In this document: positions 39,542-46,892 of the stretch, one piece after another
Numbering within the stretch: position 1 is the first letter of the stretch
How the letters are laid out: every line of letters starts with the position of its first letter
DNA from: Eggerthellaceae bacterium
GTDB lineage: Bacteria; Actinomycetota; Coriobacteriia; Coriobacteriales; Eggerthellaceae
Length of the DNA stretch: 46,892 nt
Direction of reading: 5' to 3'
Assembly: GCA_017434045.1 (NCBI GenBank)
Contig: JAFRGA010000090.1
Location: forward strand, 1-46,892
Notes under the pieces: generated by a model
The model's database searches: none
What the model was told of the DNA's origin: nothing
What the model saw: the letters and a program-made list of their open reading frames with translations, nothing else
Translations under genes and position numbers: made by a program

Positions 39542-40762
39542 TTACCGGCGCGTGTTAATTCGATAATACCGCAGCACGACGATCGTCGCCGCAACTGCTA
39601 TCACGGCGGCAGCGGCGTACGACACGACGTAACTTCCAACCAAATCCTTGACGATGCCGGGCAACGTATTGGCGACAAAGCCACCGAGCGCATAAGCTAC
39701 CTGGAAGTTCTTTATCTCCTTCGTCCGGCTGGCGGCATCCGACATGTCAAGCGACCAAATTGAGATGCCGACGGTGCCCAACGACAACCCAGCGCCCACG
39801 AGCACGGCCGCTATCAGCATCAGGACGTGGCTTCCCGATTCCACGAAACAGCAGAGGACGAACCCCACGATGGCCAAAGCGAACATCAAGGCGGAGGCAC
39901 GCGCCGCGCCCAGATGGTCGAACAGCTCGCCTGAGACGAACTTTCCCGCGGTGAGCGCCGCACCGGCAACCGAGACGAGCGTCGCTGCGAATATGGCATC
40001 GAACCCCGACGACGTTGCAAGGACCGACATGTAGGTCATCCCACAGCAGCAGAAGGCGCCAACGCCCACCATAGCCGCCAAAATGGCAATTCGCTCCCCC
40101 TTGGGCAAAGGCGTATCGTCTTTCCGCCCGAGACGCGTCCTTGCGCCGCCACGTTTGGGAGGCTTCTTCTCGTAGGGCGCCAACCCCACGTCGGAGGGCC
40201 TGTTCCGAATCAAGGCGAACACGGTAAGGCCCAACGCCAACGCAATCCCGCTCTCGACCATGAAGGCCACCGACAGCGACGAGGCCTCGATGATGCGGAC
40301 GACGATGAGCGGCATGGCGATCGACGCCAACCCGCTTCCCATCGACACGAAGCCCACCACTGTGCCGATACCGTTCGTATACCAGCGGTTTACCAGGTAC
40401 GTTATCGACACCATACCGCCAAGCCCATAGGCGAGGCCCAGAAGGACTGCGCCGATCAGAAACGACGGCAAATCGACCGCATGGCTGTAGGCGAAAAACC
40501 CCGCAACGGTGAACAAGTTCGCGATCAGCAGGCCGAGGCGCACGTCGAGCAAGCGGTAGTAGCGGTCGACGAACACCATCACGACGAGAGAGACAAGCGT
40601 GCGGGTCGAAAGGATCAACGAGCCGCCCGTGTCGCCAATGCCCGGTATCGCGACGATGAAAGGCTGATGAACGGAGAACGCCGTGGACGTCAGGCCGACG
40701 TTCGCGAAGAACGAGAGGAAGCAGCAACCGACGATGATCTTTTCGTAATGACGCAAAAGCAT
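39542..40762 (-). CDS. Major facilitator superfamily transporter
   Basis: 406 residues from ATG 40762 (an in-frame GTG at 40786 is an alternative). About twelve hydrophobic helices with a basic central loop ([20 protein letters not shown], about 195-215). The MFS pattern [15 protein letters not shown] lies between helices 2 and 3, and [20 protein letters not shown] in helices 4-5 resembles the oxalate/formate antiporter-like group. A TACTAT box lies 7 bases before ATG 40762, so the message may be leaderless. The substrate is unknown; its neighbour is the GH13 gene. Confidence 0.88.
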   Translation of the reverse strand: MLLRHYEKIIVGCCFLSFFANVGLTSTAFSVHQPFIVAIPGIGDTGGSLILSTRTLVSLVVMVFVDRYYRLLDVRLGLLIANLFTVAGFFAYSHAVDLPSFLIGAVLLGLAYGLGGMVSITYLVNRWYTNGIGTVVGFVSMGSGLASIAMPLIVVRIIEASSLSVAFMVESGIALALGLTVFALIRNRPSDVGLAPYEKKPPKRGGARTRLGRKDDTPLPKGERIAILAAMVGVGAFCCCGMTYMSVLATSSGFDAIFAATLVSVAGAALTAGKFVSGELFDHLGAARASALMFALAIVGFVLCCFVESGSHVLMLIAAVLVGAGLSLGTVGISIWSLDMSDAASRTKEIKNFQVAYALGGFVANTLPGIVKDLVGSYVVSYAAAAVIAVAATIVVLRYYRINTRR

Positions 40763-40888
40763 GCGCTCTATAGTAAAACTCTTCACGGAAAACCCGAAGC
40801 GCTATGGTGGTGTTTCGCGTCATTCTGTACAATACGTCTACGAACCGCACATGCGGTTGCGGCAACCCCTAAAGGAAGAGGTGCAGTT

Positions 40889-41041
40889 ATGAAGTACGTT
40901 TGCCCCTGTGGTTATGTCTACGATCCCGAAGTCGGCGATCCTGACGGCGGCATCGCCCCCGGCACGGCGTTTGAGGACATCCCCGATGATTGGGTATGCC
41001 CCGTCTGCGGCTTGGGCAAGGACGCCTTCGAGGCCGAGTAG
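40889..41041 (+). CDS. Rubredoxin with a Cys-x-Cys first knuckle
   Basis: 50 residues, small iron-sulfur electron carrier. Typical rubredoxin body: [20 protein letters not shown], then [17 protein letters not shown]. The second knuckle is normal (Cys37-x2-Cys40). The first reads [10 protein letters not shown], Cys5-x-Cys7, one residue shorter than the standard Cys-x2-Cys. AGGAAGAGG lies 6-14 bases before ATG 40889. A hairpin terminator follows at 41083. It may serve oxygen or peroxide detoxification in an anaerobe (family knowledge). Confidence 0.93.
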   Translation: MKYVCPCGYVYDPEVGDPDGGIAPGTAFEDIPDDWVCPVCGLGKDAFEAE

Positions 41042-41082
41042 GAGCGACTCAACCGCCACCGCGGAAATCACAACGTGAAGAG

Positions 41083-41118
41083 GAAGGGCGAGGTCGATTG
41101 GCCTCGTCCTTCGTGTTT
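41083..41118 (+). terminator. Terminator-like hairpin after rubredoxin
   Basis: 11-bp stem GAAGGGCGAGG with CCTCGTCCTTC (one G-U on the plus strand), 8-base loop, then GTGTTT. It begins 42 bases past the stop. Confidence 0.6.
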
Positions 41119-41269
41119 GACGTTGTGGTTCATTGCCGGTGGCAGATGGGGGCGAAGCCCGGCGTGATGAAGTGCCGGGCAGTTCATCACGCGTGTTTGG
41201 CGTGGTGGTTCATGGCCAGGACTGGGTCCGATGACGTACGGACCCGCCCCGGCAAACCGCCGTCCCCTG

Positions 41270-41385
41270 TCATGTCTGTCATCCTGAGGGCGAAGCCCGA
41301 AGGATCTCCGCGAAGCGGTTCACCCGGATGCCCACTTCCCGGAGATTCCTCGCTGCGCTCGGAATCACAGCATGGCATGACGGGA
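41270..41385. repeat. Imperfect palindromic repeat (GTCATCCTGAG type)
   Basis: The left half CTGTCATCCTGAG...GAAGGATCTCC and right half GGAGATTCCTCGC...CTCGGAATCACAG are inverted, diverged copies of one unit, each with its own small hairpin. A further half-copy lies at 44650-44686. Similar 'GTCATxCTGAG...GGATCTC' repeats are widespread in bacterial genomes. The preceding part of this 353-base gap holds two direct repeats, CGTGTTTGACGTTGTGGTTC (41112) and CGTGTTTGGCGTGGTGGTTC (41189). Confidence 0.7.
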
Positions 41386-41394
41386 TGGGGCTTG

Positions 41395-43074
41395 CTAATC
41401 GTGAACGCCGTCTTGCGTGCGGATGAGCTTGCGCTTGATCTTCCCGCCGATGGTCTTCGGCAACTCGTCGGTGTATTCGACGATGCGCGGGTACTTGTAC
41501 GGCGCCGTCTCCTTCTTCACCCAGGTCTGCAGCTCTTTCGTCAGCTCGTCGGACGGCGCATACCCGGCCGCGAGCACAACGGTGGCCTTCACCACAAGGC
41601 CGCGGATGGGGTCGGGCGCAGCCGTGACTGCGCATTCGATGACGGCATCGTGCTTGACGAGCGCGCTTTCAACCTCGAACGGGCTGATGCGGTACCCCGA
41701 GCACTTGATGACGTCGTCGTTGCGGCCGACGAAGCTGATGTAGCCCTGGCTGTCGCGCCATGCCATGTCGTGCAGGTTGTAGTACTCGCCGCCGACCGTC
41801 TCGGCGGTTTCCTCGGGCATGCCGTAGTAGCCGACGAACAATCCGGGCGGGTAAGCCTGCTTCAAGCTGGTCACGCACACAGCCCCCTCGTCGCCGTCGG
41901 GAACCTCGTGCCCGTCGTCATCGAGCAGCCTGATGTTGAGCAGCGGAGACGGCTTGCCCAAAGACCCGGGATGCGGCTCGATCCACGGGAACGTGGCGAT
42001 GAGCACCGGGCCCTCGGTTTGGCCGAAGCCCTCGCGGATCTTCTTGCCGGTCAGCTTCTCCCATTTGACCGAAACCTCGGCGTTCAGCGGCTCGCCCGCC
42101 GTGGCGAAGTTCTGGATGCTCGACAGGTCGTAAGAAGCCACGTCTTCCTGCAACATGAAGCGGTACATCGTCGGCGGCGCGCAGAAGGTCGTCAGCTTGT
42201 AATCCTGCATGTGCTGCAGCAACTTGGTGGGCACGAACTTGTCCATGTCATAGGCGAAGATGGTGGCGCCGGCAATCCATTGGCCGTAGATCTTGCCCCA
42301 GCCGAACTTGGCCCAACCGCTGTCGGTAACCGACATGTGCAGGCAGTTCTCGCGCACCTGTTGCCAGTATTTGGCCGTCAAGATGTGCCCCAACGGATGC
42401 GCGTAGTTGTGCATGACGGGCTTGGGGTTGCCAGTTGTGCCGCTCGTGAAATAAATCAGCATGATGTCTTTGCTCGTGACCGCCTCGGGCGACCCGGCTG
42501 CCGGACGCTCCCACGTATCGGGCTCGTCGGCAATCAGCTCGTCGAAGTTCAGCCAACCTTCGCGTTTCCCGGCCACGATGACCTTGTTCATGATGGTAGG
42601 CGAAGTGGGCAGCGCACCTTCCACCTGCGTGTTGACGTACTCGTCAGCCACGCACACCATCATCTTGACGCCGCATTTGTTGGCGCGGTACTCGATGTCA
42701 TGCGTCGTCAACTGCAACGATGCGGGAATGACCGTCGCGCCCAGCTTGCATAAGGCGCTTGCCACCACCCAGTATTCCCAGCGGCGGCGCATGATGCACA
42801 TGACGATGTCGCCTTTGCCGATGCCCAGCTTCTTGAACGCGTTGGCCGTCTTGTTCGACAAGCGGCTGATGTCGGTGAACGTCAGCAGGCGCTCTTCGCC
42901 CGCATCGTTGCACCACATGAGCGCATTCTTCTCGGGCTCGACGCGTGCCCACTCGTCGACCACGTCGTAACCGAAGTTGAAATCATCCGGCACGTTTATG
43001 CGGAAGTTCACGTAGAAGTCCTCGTAGGACTGGAAATCAATACGCGGGCAGTATTTCTTCAGTATGTAATCCAT
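41395..43074 (-). CDS. AMP-forming acyl-CoA synthetase (acetyl/medium-chain type)
   Basis: 559 residues from ATG 43074. ANL superfamily: P-loop YFTSGTTGNPKP (208-219), then WAKFGWGKIYGQWIAGATIF, REGFGQTEGPVLI and GYRISPFEVESALV, with the C-terminal catalytic lysine in TIGGKIKRKLIR. The block GWAKFGWGKIYGQW and the short N-terminus resemble butyrate/medium-chain acyl-CoA ligases (MACS group) rather than acetyl-CoA synthetase. The longer frame upstream (to 43254) merely reads through a repeat element. The next gene upstream, an XRE-cupin regulator, probably controls it. Confidence 0.9.
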   Translation of the reverse strand: MDYILKKYCPRIDFQSYEDFYVNFRINVPDDFNFGYDVVDEWARVEPEKNALMWCNDAGEERLLTFTDISRLSNKTANAFKKLGIGKGDIVMCIMRRRWEYWVVASALCKLGATVIPASLQLTTHDIEYRANKCGVKMMVCVADEYVNTQVEGALPTSPTIMNKVIVAGKREGWLNFDELIADEPDTWERPAAGSPEAVTSKDIMLIYFTSGTTGNPKPVMHNYAHPLGHILTAKYWQQVRENCLHMSVTDSGWAKFGWGKIYGQWIAGATIFAYDMDKFVPTKLLQHMQDYKLTTFCAPPTMYRFMLQEDVASYDLSSIQNFATAGEPLNAEVSVKWEKLTGKKIREGFGQTEGPVLIATFPWIEPHPGSLGKPSPLLNIRLLDDDGHEVPDGDEGAVCVTSLKQAYPPGLFVGYYGMPEETAETVGGEYYNLHDMAWRDSQGYISFVGRNDDVIKCSGYRISPFEVESALVKHDAVIECAVTAAPDPIRGLVVKATVVLAAGYAPSDELTKELQTWVKKETAPYKYPRIVEYTDELPKTIGGKIKRKLIRTQDGVHD

Positions 43075-43129
43075 CTCGCTTTTTCTTCCACTAGCTAATA
43101 ACACTTCGAACCGGCTCAAGCAGCGAGGG

Positions 43130-43240
43130 CGCCTGCAGTGCTCGAAATTGGCCTGAAAGCCAAGCGACGCGTACTCCGGTACGCAAGCGCAGGTTAGAAA
43201 ACCAAGGTCAGATTCCGCAGGCGGCTGCAGCGTGCCGCAG
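43130..43240. ncRNA. Structured repeat element, family D (copy 1)
   Basis: Core ATTGGCCTGAAAGCCAAGCG, then GCGTAC-TCCG-GTACGC, then AAGCGCAGG and AGAAAACCAAGG. The outer arms CGCCTGC and GCAGGCG pair. It lies between the acyl-CoA synthetase and its putative regulator. The copy at 46500-46641 keeps the core and changes the arms. Strand not determined. Confidence 0.5.
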
Positions 43241-43277
43241 TTCCGCAATGCCACAGGTCGTCAAAACTGCGGAACAC

Positions 43278-43838
43278 CTACTCGGCGATAACGGTCACAA
43301 ACCGTGCGGGTACCGAGCTGCCACAACGCTGGCCGTGCATGAGACGCGGGTTGAAGTAGATGCTATCGCCCGCGTTGAGCGCGAATTCTTCGTCCTCGAT
43401 GGTGACGATGACCGTGCCCTCGAGCACCAGGTTGAACTCCTGACCGCCATGGTTCACGAGCTTTGCGGGCTCATCAGACGGATCGAGCACAACCTCGAGC
43501 GGCTGCATGATCTTGTCGCGCATGCGCCACGCCAAGTCGTCGTAGTGATAGCCGGGATAACGGTCGACTTCCTTGCCCTCACCTGCGCGTACGATCTGAT
43601 ACGTGTCGAGCTTGGCAGCCGTGCCTGTTAGGATTTCGGTAAACTCGACGCCGAATTTACGCGCCATGTGGTACACGGCCGAAATCGGGACGCCCGCGCC
43701 GGTGGCTTCCCACCGCTTGTAGCGTTCGACATCGACCTCGAGGTCCTCGGCCATTTCCTCCACGGTGACATCGCAAGCCTCGCGCAAGCCCTTCATGCGC
43801 TCGCCGATTTGCCTCAGTTCCTCAGCTTCTTGCACCAT
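43278..43838 (-). CDS. XRE-family regulator with C-terminal cupin domain
   Basis: 186 residues. N-terminal helix-turn-helix (about 8-62: GLREACDVTVEEMAEDLEVD then VERYKRWEATG), and a C-terminal cupin (about 115-185) with the sugar/metal-binding barrel pattern GQEFNLVLEGTVIVTIEDEE, LNAGDSIYFNPRLMHGQ. Such proteins sense a small ligand through the cupin. The position just upstream of the acyl-CoA synthetase, same strand, suggests that gene as target (inference). ATG 43838 has GGAG upstream; a TACAAT -10 candidate lies near 43873. Confidence 0.9.
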   Translation of the reverse strand: MVQEAEELRQIGERMKGLREACDVTVEEMAEDLEVDVERYKRWEATGAGVPISAVYHMARKFGVEFTEILTGTAAKLDTYQIVRAGEGKEVDRYPGYHYDDLAWRMRDKIMQPLEVVLDPSDEPAKLVNHGGQEFNLVLEGTVIVTIEDEEFALNAGDSIYFNPRLMHGQRCGSSVPARFVTVIAE

Positions 43839-43920
43839 GAGATGCTCCTTCTCTAAAACGTAATTGCCCTATTGTAGTGCGAAACATCGACTATGGCACA
43901 CACGCTTTCGTTTCTACAAG

Positions 43921-43974
43921 AATGAGTCGGAGAACACATCTCTCAAGAGTCAGAGAATGTATCTTCGACTCATT
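43921..43974. repeat. GAGTCGGAGA hairpin, longer imperfect copy
   Basis: Arms AATGAGTCGGAGA and TCTTCGACTCATT with about 28 bases between, which themselves form a weak CTCT/AGAG stem. It lies 35 bases before the shorter, perfect copy. Confidence 0.7.
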
Positions 43975-44010
43975 TTCCGAGGAGCTTCTTTACTTGGATT
44001 GGCGTCTATA

Positions 44011-44045
44011 AAAATGAGTCGGAGATACGCTCTCCGACTCATTTT
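44011..44045 (-). terminator. GAGTCGGAGA hairpin, perfect copy, probable terminator of mogA
   Basis: 15-bp perfect stem AAAATGAGTCGGAGA with its complement, loop of 5. On the minus strand it is followed by a T run, and it lies 80-115 bases past the mogA stop. It may work in both directions. Confidence 0.6.
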
Positions 44046-44127
44046 CGTCAAATGGAACCTGCATCCCGCCCGGCAATCTCGAGGGCGCATCCGAAACACT
44101 TTCCCTGGCGCGTTTGCCGGCTAGTCC

Positions 44128-44604
44128 TTAATGCCCACCGCCGGCCATCATCTTGGCAGCGTGCGGAAGCGCGGCGACGATGCCGTCCCAGTTCTCGCGG
44201 GCGGCTTTCTCGCTACCGGGGAGGTTGATGACGATGTGGCGGCCACGCTGCATGCACAGGGCGCGCGAGAGCATGGCGTACGGCGTGATGGCCAAGCTGT
44301 GCGCACGCATGGCCTCGGCAATTCCGGGCACATTGCGCTCGCAAACGTCCTGGGTGGCCTCCGGTGTCACATCACGCAGGGAGAGGCCGCTTCCCCCGCA
44401 GGTCAGAACGATGTCGGCATCGATTTCGTCACAAGCTTGGACGATGGCCGCGGCGATGTCGGCGCGTTCGTCTTTCACGATGACGCGGCTCGCACATTCC
44501 CAGCCGTTCTCGGCGATGAGCGCCTCCAGTGCGGCACCCGCTGTGTCCTGCTCGATCGAGCGGGTATCCGAGCATGTCACGATTGCAAACTTCAACTCTG
44601 CCAT
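44128..44604 (-). CDS. Molybdopterin adenylyltransferase (MogA/MoaB family)
   Basis: Activates molybdopterin by adenylation before metal insertion; 158 residues. Family motif GGSGLSLRDVTPEAT (70-84; usually GGTG..xRD.TPE, with Asp78 catalytic), and NLPGSEKAARE for the phosphate site. The C-terminus is glycine-rich (MAGGGH). ATG 44604 has GAGGAGG 4 bases upstream. It lies downstream of moeA on the same strand, with a tandem REP pair and a half GTCATCCTGAG repeat between them. Confidence 0.92.
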   Translation of the reverse strand: MAELKFAIVTCSDTRSIEQDTAGAALEALIAENGWECASRVIVKDERADIAAAIVQACDEIDADIVLTCGGSGLSLRDVTPEATQDVCERNVPGIAEAMRAHSLAITPYAMLSRALCMQRGRHIVINLPGSEKAARENWDGIVAALPHAAKMMAGGGH

Positions 44605-44649
44605 GGTTCCTCCTCAATCGCCGAGAAGCGCTCTTTCCAGCTCGCCGCT

Positions 44650-44686
44650 TCGCGGGGATCCTTCGCCTGCAGCTCAGGATGACGGT
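44650..44686. repeat. Half copy of the GTCATCCTGAG repeat
   Basis: GGATCCTTCGCCTGCAGCTC followed by AGGATGACGG: the inverted form of the left half at 41276-41310. Confidence 0.6.
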
Positions 44687-44704
44687 TTCATCCCAGCTGA
44701 CAAA

Positions 44705-44735
44705 GCCATTAAAGGAGACTGCCCCCTTTAATGGC
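44705..44735. repeat. REP-like palindrome, type 2
   Basis: Arms GCCATTAAAGGAGA and CCCCTTTAATGGC, slightly worn centre. First of a tandem pair in the moeA-mogA gap. Confidence 0.85.
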
Positions 44736-44742
44736 AAACCGA

Positions 44743-44767
44743 ATCAAAGGGGACTGTCCCCTTCGAT
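44743..44767. repeat. REP-like palindrome, type 2
   Basis: ATCAAAGGGGACTGTCCCCT followed by TCGAT; the partner of the copy at 44705, ending 5 bases before the moeA stop codon. Confidence 0.88.
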
Positions 44768-44771
44768 GCTT

Positions 44772-46040
44772 TTATAGCACGACCTCTTCGGGGATGTCGA
44801 GCAGCACGCATTCCAGCGAGTCGCCTGCTTCGTAGGATTTGCCGGCGCCTTCGGGTAGGATGATGAAGCAGTTCGACCGCTGGATGGGGCCGAATAGTCC
44901 CGAGCTCTGGTTCTTCGCGGGGGTCACCTCGTACTCGCCTTCAGGGCCCTTCGTCAGGGTCGCACGGTCGAAGATGCGGCGTGGGTCCTTCTTCTTGATA
45001 GGTGCCGTCAGCTTGGCGCTGACATGTGGACGCTCGAAGTGCGAATAGCCCTGCATTTTGCGCAGCGCTGGGCGGATGATCATTTCAAAACCCAGGTAGG
45101 CAGCCGCGGGATTTCCCGGCAAGCCGAACACGGGCGTGCTGTTCACGATGCCGAACGTCTGCGCCTTTCCCGGGCGCATGTTCACGGTGGTCATCAGCAA
45201 CTCGCCGGTTTCCTCTACAACCTTCTTGATGAAGTCGTAGTCGCCGTTGGCCGCTCCGCCGCTCGTGATGACGAAATCGCAATCAGCCGTTGCGGCCATG
45301 ACCGCGTCCTTCAAACCCTCGAAATCGTCGGCTGCAATCGGCAGCACAGCCGGTACAGCTCCTGCGTCGATGGCGCAGGCCGCGAGTGCATAGCTGTTGG
45401 AGTTGCGTATCTTTCCCTGCGTGGGCACCTCGGTGGGCTCTACGAGTTCCGAGCCGGTGGCGATGATGGCCACCTTGGGGCGACGATAGGTTTTCACGCG
45501 GGTCACACCGCATCCGGCCAGGAACCCGACGCCGGCAGAATGCACGACCTCGCCCGTTCGAACGATTGTCTCGCCTGCTTTCGCCTCTTCTCCGGCAGAC
45601 CGGACGTTATCGCCCACGTTGGCCGGTTTCGAGAAGGCAACGCGGCTTCCCTCGCGTCCATCGCCCTCTACGACGCTCACGATCTCGTATTTCACAACGG
45701 AATCGGCAGCATCGGGAAGCGGCGCGCCGGTCATGATGCACACGCACTGGGTGTCGCCGATTTCTCCCTCGTAAAAGCTTCCCGCAGGAATCTCCGCAAT
45801 CACGTCAAGCTCAACTGGCATATCGGGAGTGGCGCTTGCAAGTTGCCCGGTCCTCACGGCGAAGCCGTCCATAGCCGAATGGGCAAACGGCGCGATGTCG
45901 ATGTCGCTCTTCAAATCCTCGGCCGCTACGCGCCCGATAACATCCAGCACGTTAACTTCCTCGACATCGAGGGATTCAACGCGCGAGAGGACAAGCGCAC
46001 GCGCATCCTCCAATGAAATCATCTCCGGTACCGCCACCAT
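44772..46040 (-). CDS. moeA: Molybdopterin molybdenumtransferase
   Basis: Inserts molybdate into adenylated molybdopterin; 422 residues. Blocks: FAHSAMDGFAVR (substrate site), CIMTGAPLPDAADSVV, GSELVEPTEVPTQGKIRNSN, VFGLPGNPAAAYLGF. The MPT-binding motif is TSGGAANGDYDFIK (259-272), where most relatives have TSGGVSVGDYD. The start is ATG 46040; AAAGGAG lies only 2 bases upstream of it and 5 bases upstream of the next codon, GTG 46037, which may be the real start. Longer frames run through a 25-base palindrome. Confidence 0.92.
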   Translation of the reverse strand: MVAVPEMISLEDARALVLSRVESLDVEEVNVLDVIGRVAAEDLKSDIDIAPFAHSAMDGFAVRTGQLASATPDMPVELDVIAEIPAGSFYEGEIGDTQCVCIMTGAPLPDAADSVVKYEIVSVVEGDGREGSRVAFSKPANVGDNVRSAGEEAKAGETIVRTGEVVHSAGVGFLAGCGVTRVKTYRRPKVAIIATGSELVEPTEVPTQGKIRNSNSYALAACAIDAGAVPAVLPIAADDFEGLKDAVMAATADCDFVITSGGAANGDYDFIKKVVEETGELLMTTVNMRPGKAQTFGIVNSTPVFGLPGNPAAAYLGFEMIIRPALRKMQGYSHFERPHVSAKLTAPIKKKDPRRIFDRATLTKGPEGEYEVTPAKNQSSGLFGPIQRSNCFIILPEGAGKSYEAGDSLECVLLDIPEEVVL

Positions 46041-46056
46041 AACTCCTTTCATACAC

Positions 46057-46081
46057 AAGCAAGTCCCGCAGCGGGACTTGC
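46057..46081. repeat. 25-base perfect palindrome in the moeA leader
   Basis: AGCAAGTCCCGC, one A, and its exact complement, 16 bases before the moeA start. Unrelated to the REP types. It could be a regulatory hairpin or an operator. Confidence 0.55.
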
Positions 46082-46166
46082 TCATGATACCTCATATGGC
46101 CTTGTTCGAGAATATATCCACAGAAGGACATAGAAAGTGATGATTGGTGATTAGTCGTACAAATCA

Positions 46167-46378
46167 TCGCACAAGTGAAATGTTTTCAAGTAAAAATGCC
46201 ATAATTTCAATGGTATCTGAAGATTAATAATTATCTATATAGAGAATAATAATGTGACACCCCTTTTGAACTGGTAAAACCTCGGTGTCTTATTTCCCAG
46301 GCTGCGAAAAATGACCCCATTTCTCCAGACATCATTGAAATTATGGCATTTTTACTTGAAAACATTTCACTTGCGCGA
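46167..46378. mobile_element. MITE-like element with 41-bp perfect terminal inverted repeats
   Basis: Left repeat 46172-46212 and right repeat 46333-46373 are exact inverted copies (CAAGTGAAATGTTTTCAAGT... on the left); allowing one mismatch they reach 46 bases (46167-46378). The 120-base interior is AT-rich, has no ORF, and contrasts with the GC-rich chromosome. No clear target-site duplication. It lies in the 606-base gap between moeA and eno. Confidence 0.75.
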
Positions 46379-46499
46379 AAAGCCGTGTCCCAATAGGGCG
46401 CAGTTTTTTAGTTTGCTGCTTGTGCCTCAGGGCTTCGCAGCGTGCTGTAGTTGCGCGTGCTGCCAATTAAGAAGACATGGCCTGACAGCCAACGAAGCG

Positions 46500-46614
46500 A
46501 GCGGCCCCGAGGTGCCCGGCATTGGCTTGAAAGACAAGCGCCGCGTACCTTGCGTACGCAAGCGCAGGCTTGAAAGCCAAGGCTGGGTGCCTCGGGGCCG
46601 CGCAGCGTGCAGTA
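46500..46614. ncRNA. Structured repeat element, family D (copy 2)
   Basis: Outer arms CGGCCCCGAGG and CCTCGGGGCCG, then CCCGGC/GCTGGG, and a core ATTGGCTTGAAAGACAAGCG, GCGTAC-CTTGC-GTACGC, AAGCGCAGG, TGAAAGCCAAGG that aligns with 43145-43205. A 20-base near-repeat (CGCAGCGTGCTGTAGTTGCG at about 46435, CGCAGCGTGCAGTAGTTGCG at about 46601) flanks it. Confidence 0.5.
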
Positions 46615-46641
46615 GTTGCGGCGTTCGTAGAACGCCGCAAC
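46615..46641 (-). terminator. Hairpin after enolase
   Basis: 11-bp perfect stem GTTGCGGCGTT with its complement, loop of 5, starting 5 bases after the eno stop codon. No T tract follows. Confidence 0.5.
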
Positions 46642-46646
46642 TATCT

Positions 46647-46892
<246 letters not shown>

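Noticed and set aside
46041..46166. Moco riboswitch upstream of moeA
   Set aside because: Only a simple palindrome is present; the multi-helix Moco motif is not visible.
46167..46378. Target-site duplication around the MITE-like element
   Set aside because: The flanks (AAATCA and AAAGCC) share too little to claim a duplication.

Overview
The window looks like a piece of a moderately GC-rich actinobacterial chromosome. The gene set suggests an anaerobic, gut-type Coriobacteriia (Eggerthellales-like) organism: an F0F1 ATPase operon with GTG/TTG starts, molybdenum-cofactor genes, an XRE-cupin regulator beside an acyl-CoA synthetase, a PRC-barrel/YtxH pair and a rubredoxin. This placement is an inference from gene content and codon use; there is no rRNA or tRNA gene here to confirm it. 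I count 43 protein-coding genes, two cut by the window ends (atpF at the left, eno at the right). Most of the chromosome here is ordinary housekeeping.

Layout. 1-1.7 kb: start of the ATP synthase operon on the minus strand (I-like protein, a, c, b). 1.9-10 kb, mostly minus: dCMP deaminase, RpiB, glycerol kinase next to a monoacylglycerol-lipase-like hydrolase, the tRNA t6A enzyme TsaC, and two flavoproteins, the first with a clear C-terminal frameshift. 9.9-20.8 kb: a DUF218 protein, an archaeal-type class I aldolase, small membrane and envelope proteins (TM2, TVP38, PRC-barrel, YtxH), Ddl, a PLP aminotransferase, a stand-alone cyanophycin-synthetase N-domain protein behind an acidic membrane protein, and SerS. 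21-31 kb: pyridoxal/pyridoxamine kinase, a membrane Ser/Thr kinase, a lipoprotein, a secreted subtilase, a PurF paralogue that lacks the glutaminase cysteine, a secreted C39-like protein and a small winged-helix regulator. 31.5-35 kb: a HAD phosphatase and a two-gene radical-SAM DNA-repair-type operon with a LexA-like box inside its promoter. 35-41 kb: GH2, GH13 and MFS genes (sugar use) and a rubredoxin with an unusual Cys-x-Cys knuckle. 41-46.9 kb: acyl-CoA synthetase, its probable regulator, MogA, MoeA and enolase.

The most unusual material is in the intergenic DNA. Nearly every gap over 200 bases holds a folded element. Three families occur twice in this window with conserved cores but different, still complementary, stems: 11836-12025 with 21884-22077; 17137-17360 with 22134-22321; and about 43130-43240 with 46500-46641. 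This is the signature of structured RNA, and I do not recognise any of the three. Others occur once (32266-32367, 32414-32533, 30546-30643, 31472-31555). On top of these lie short perfect palindromes of REP type, usually in tandem pairs, a 212-bp AT-rich element with 41-bp perfect terminal inverted repeats (MITE-like), and a pair of GAGTCGGAGA hairpins.
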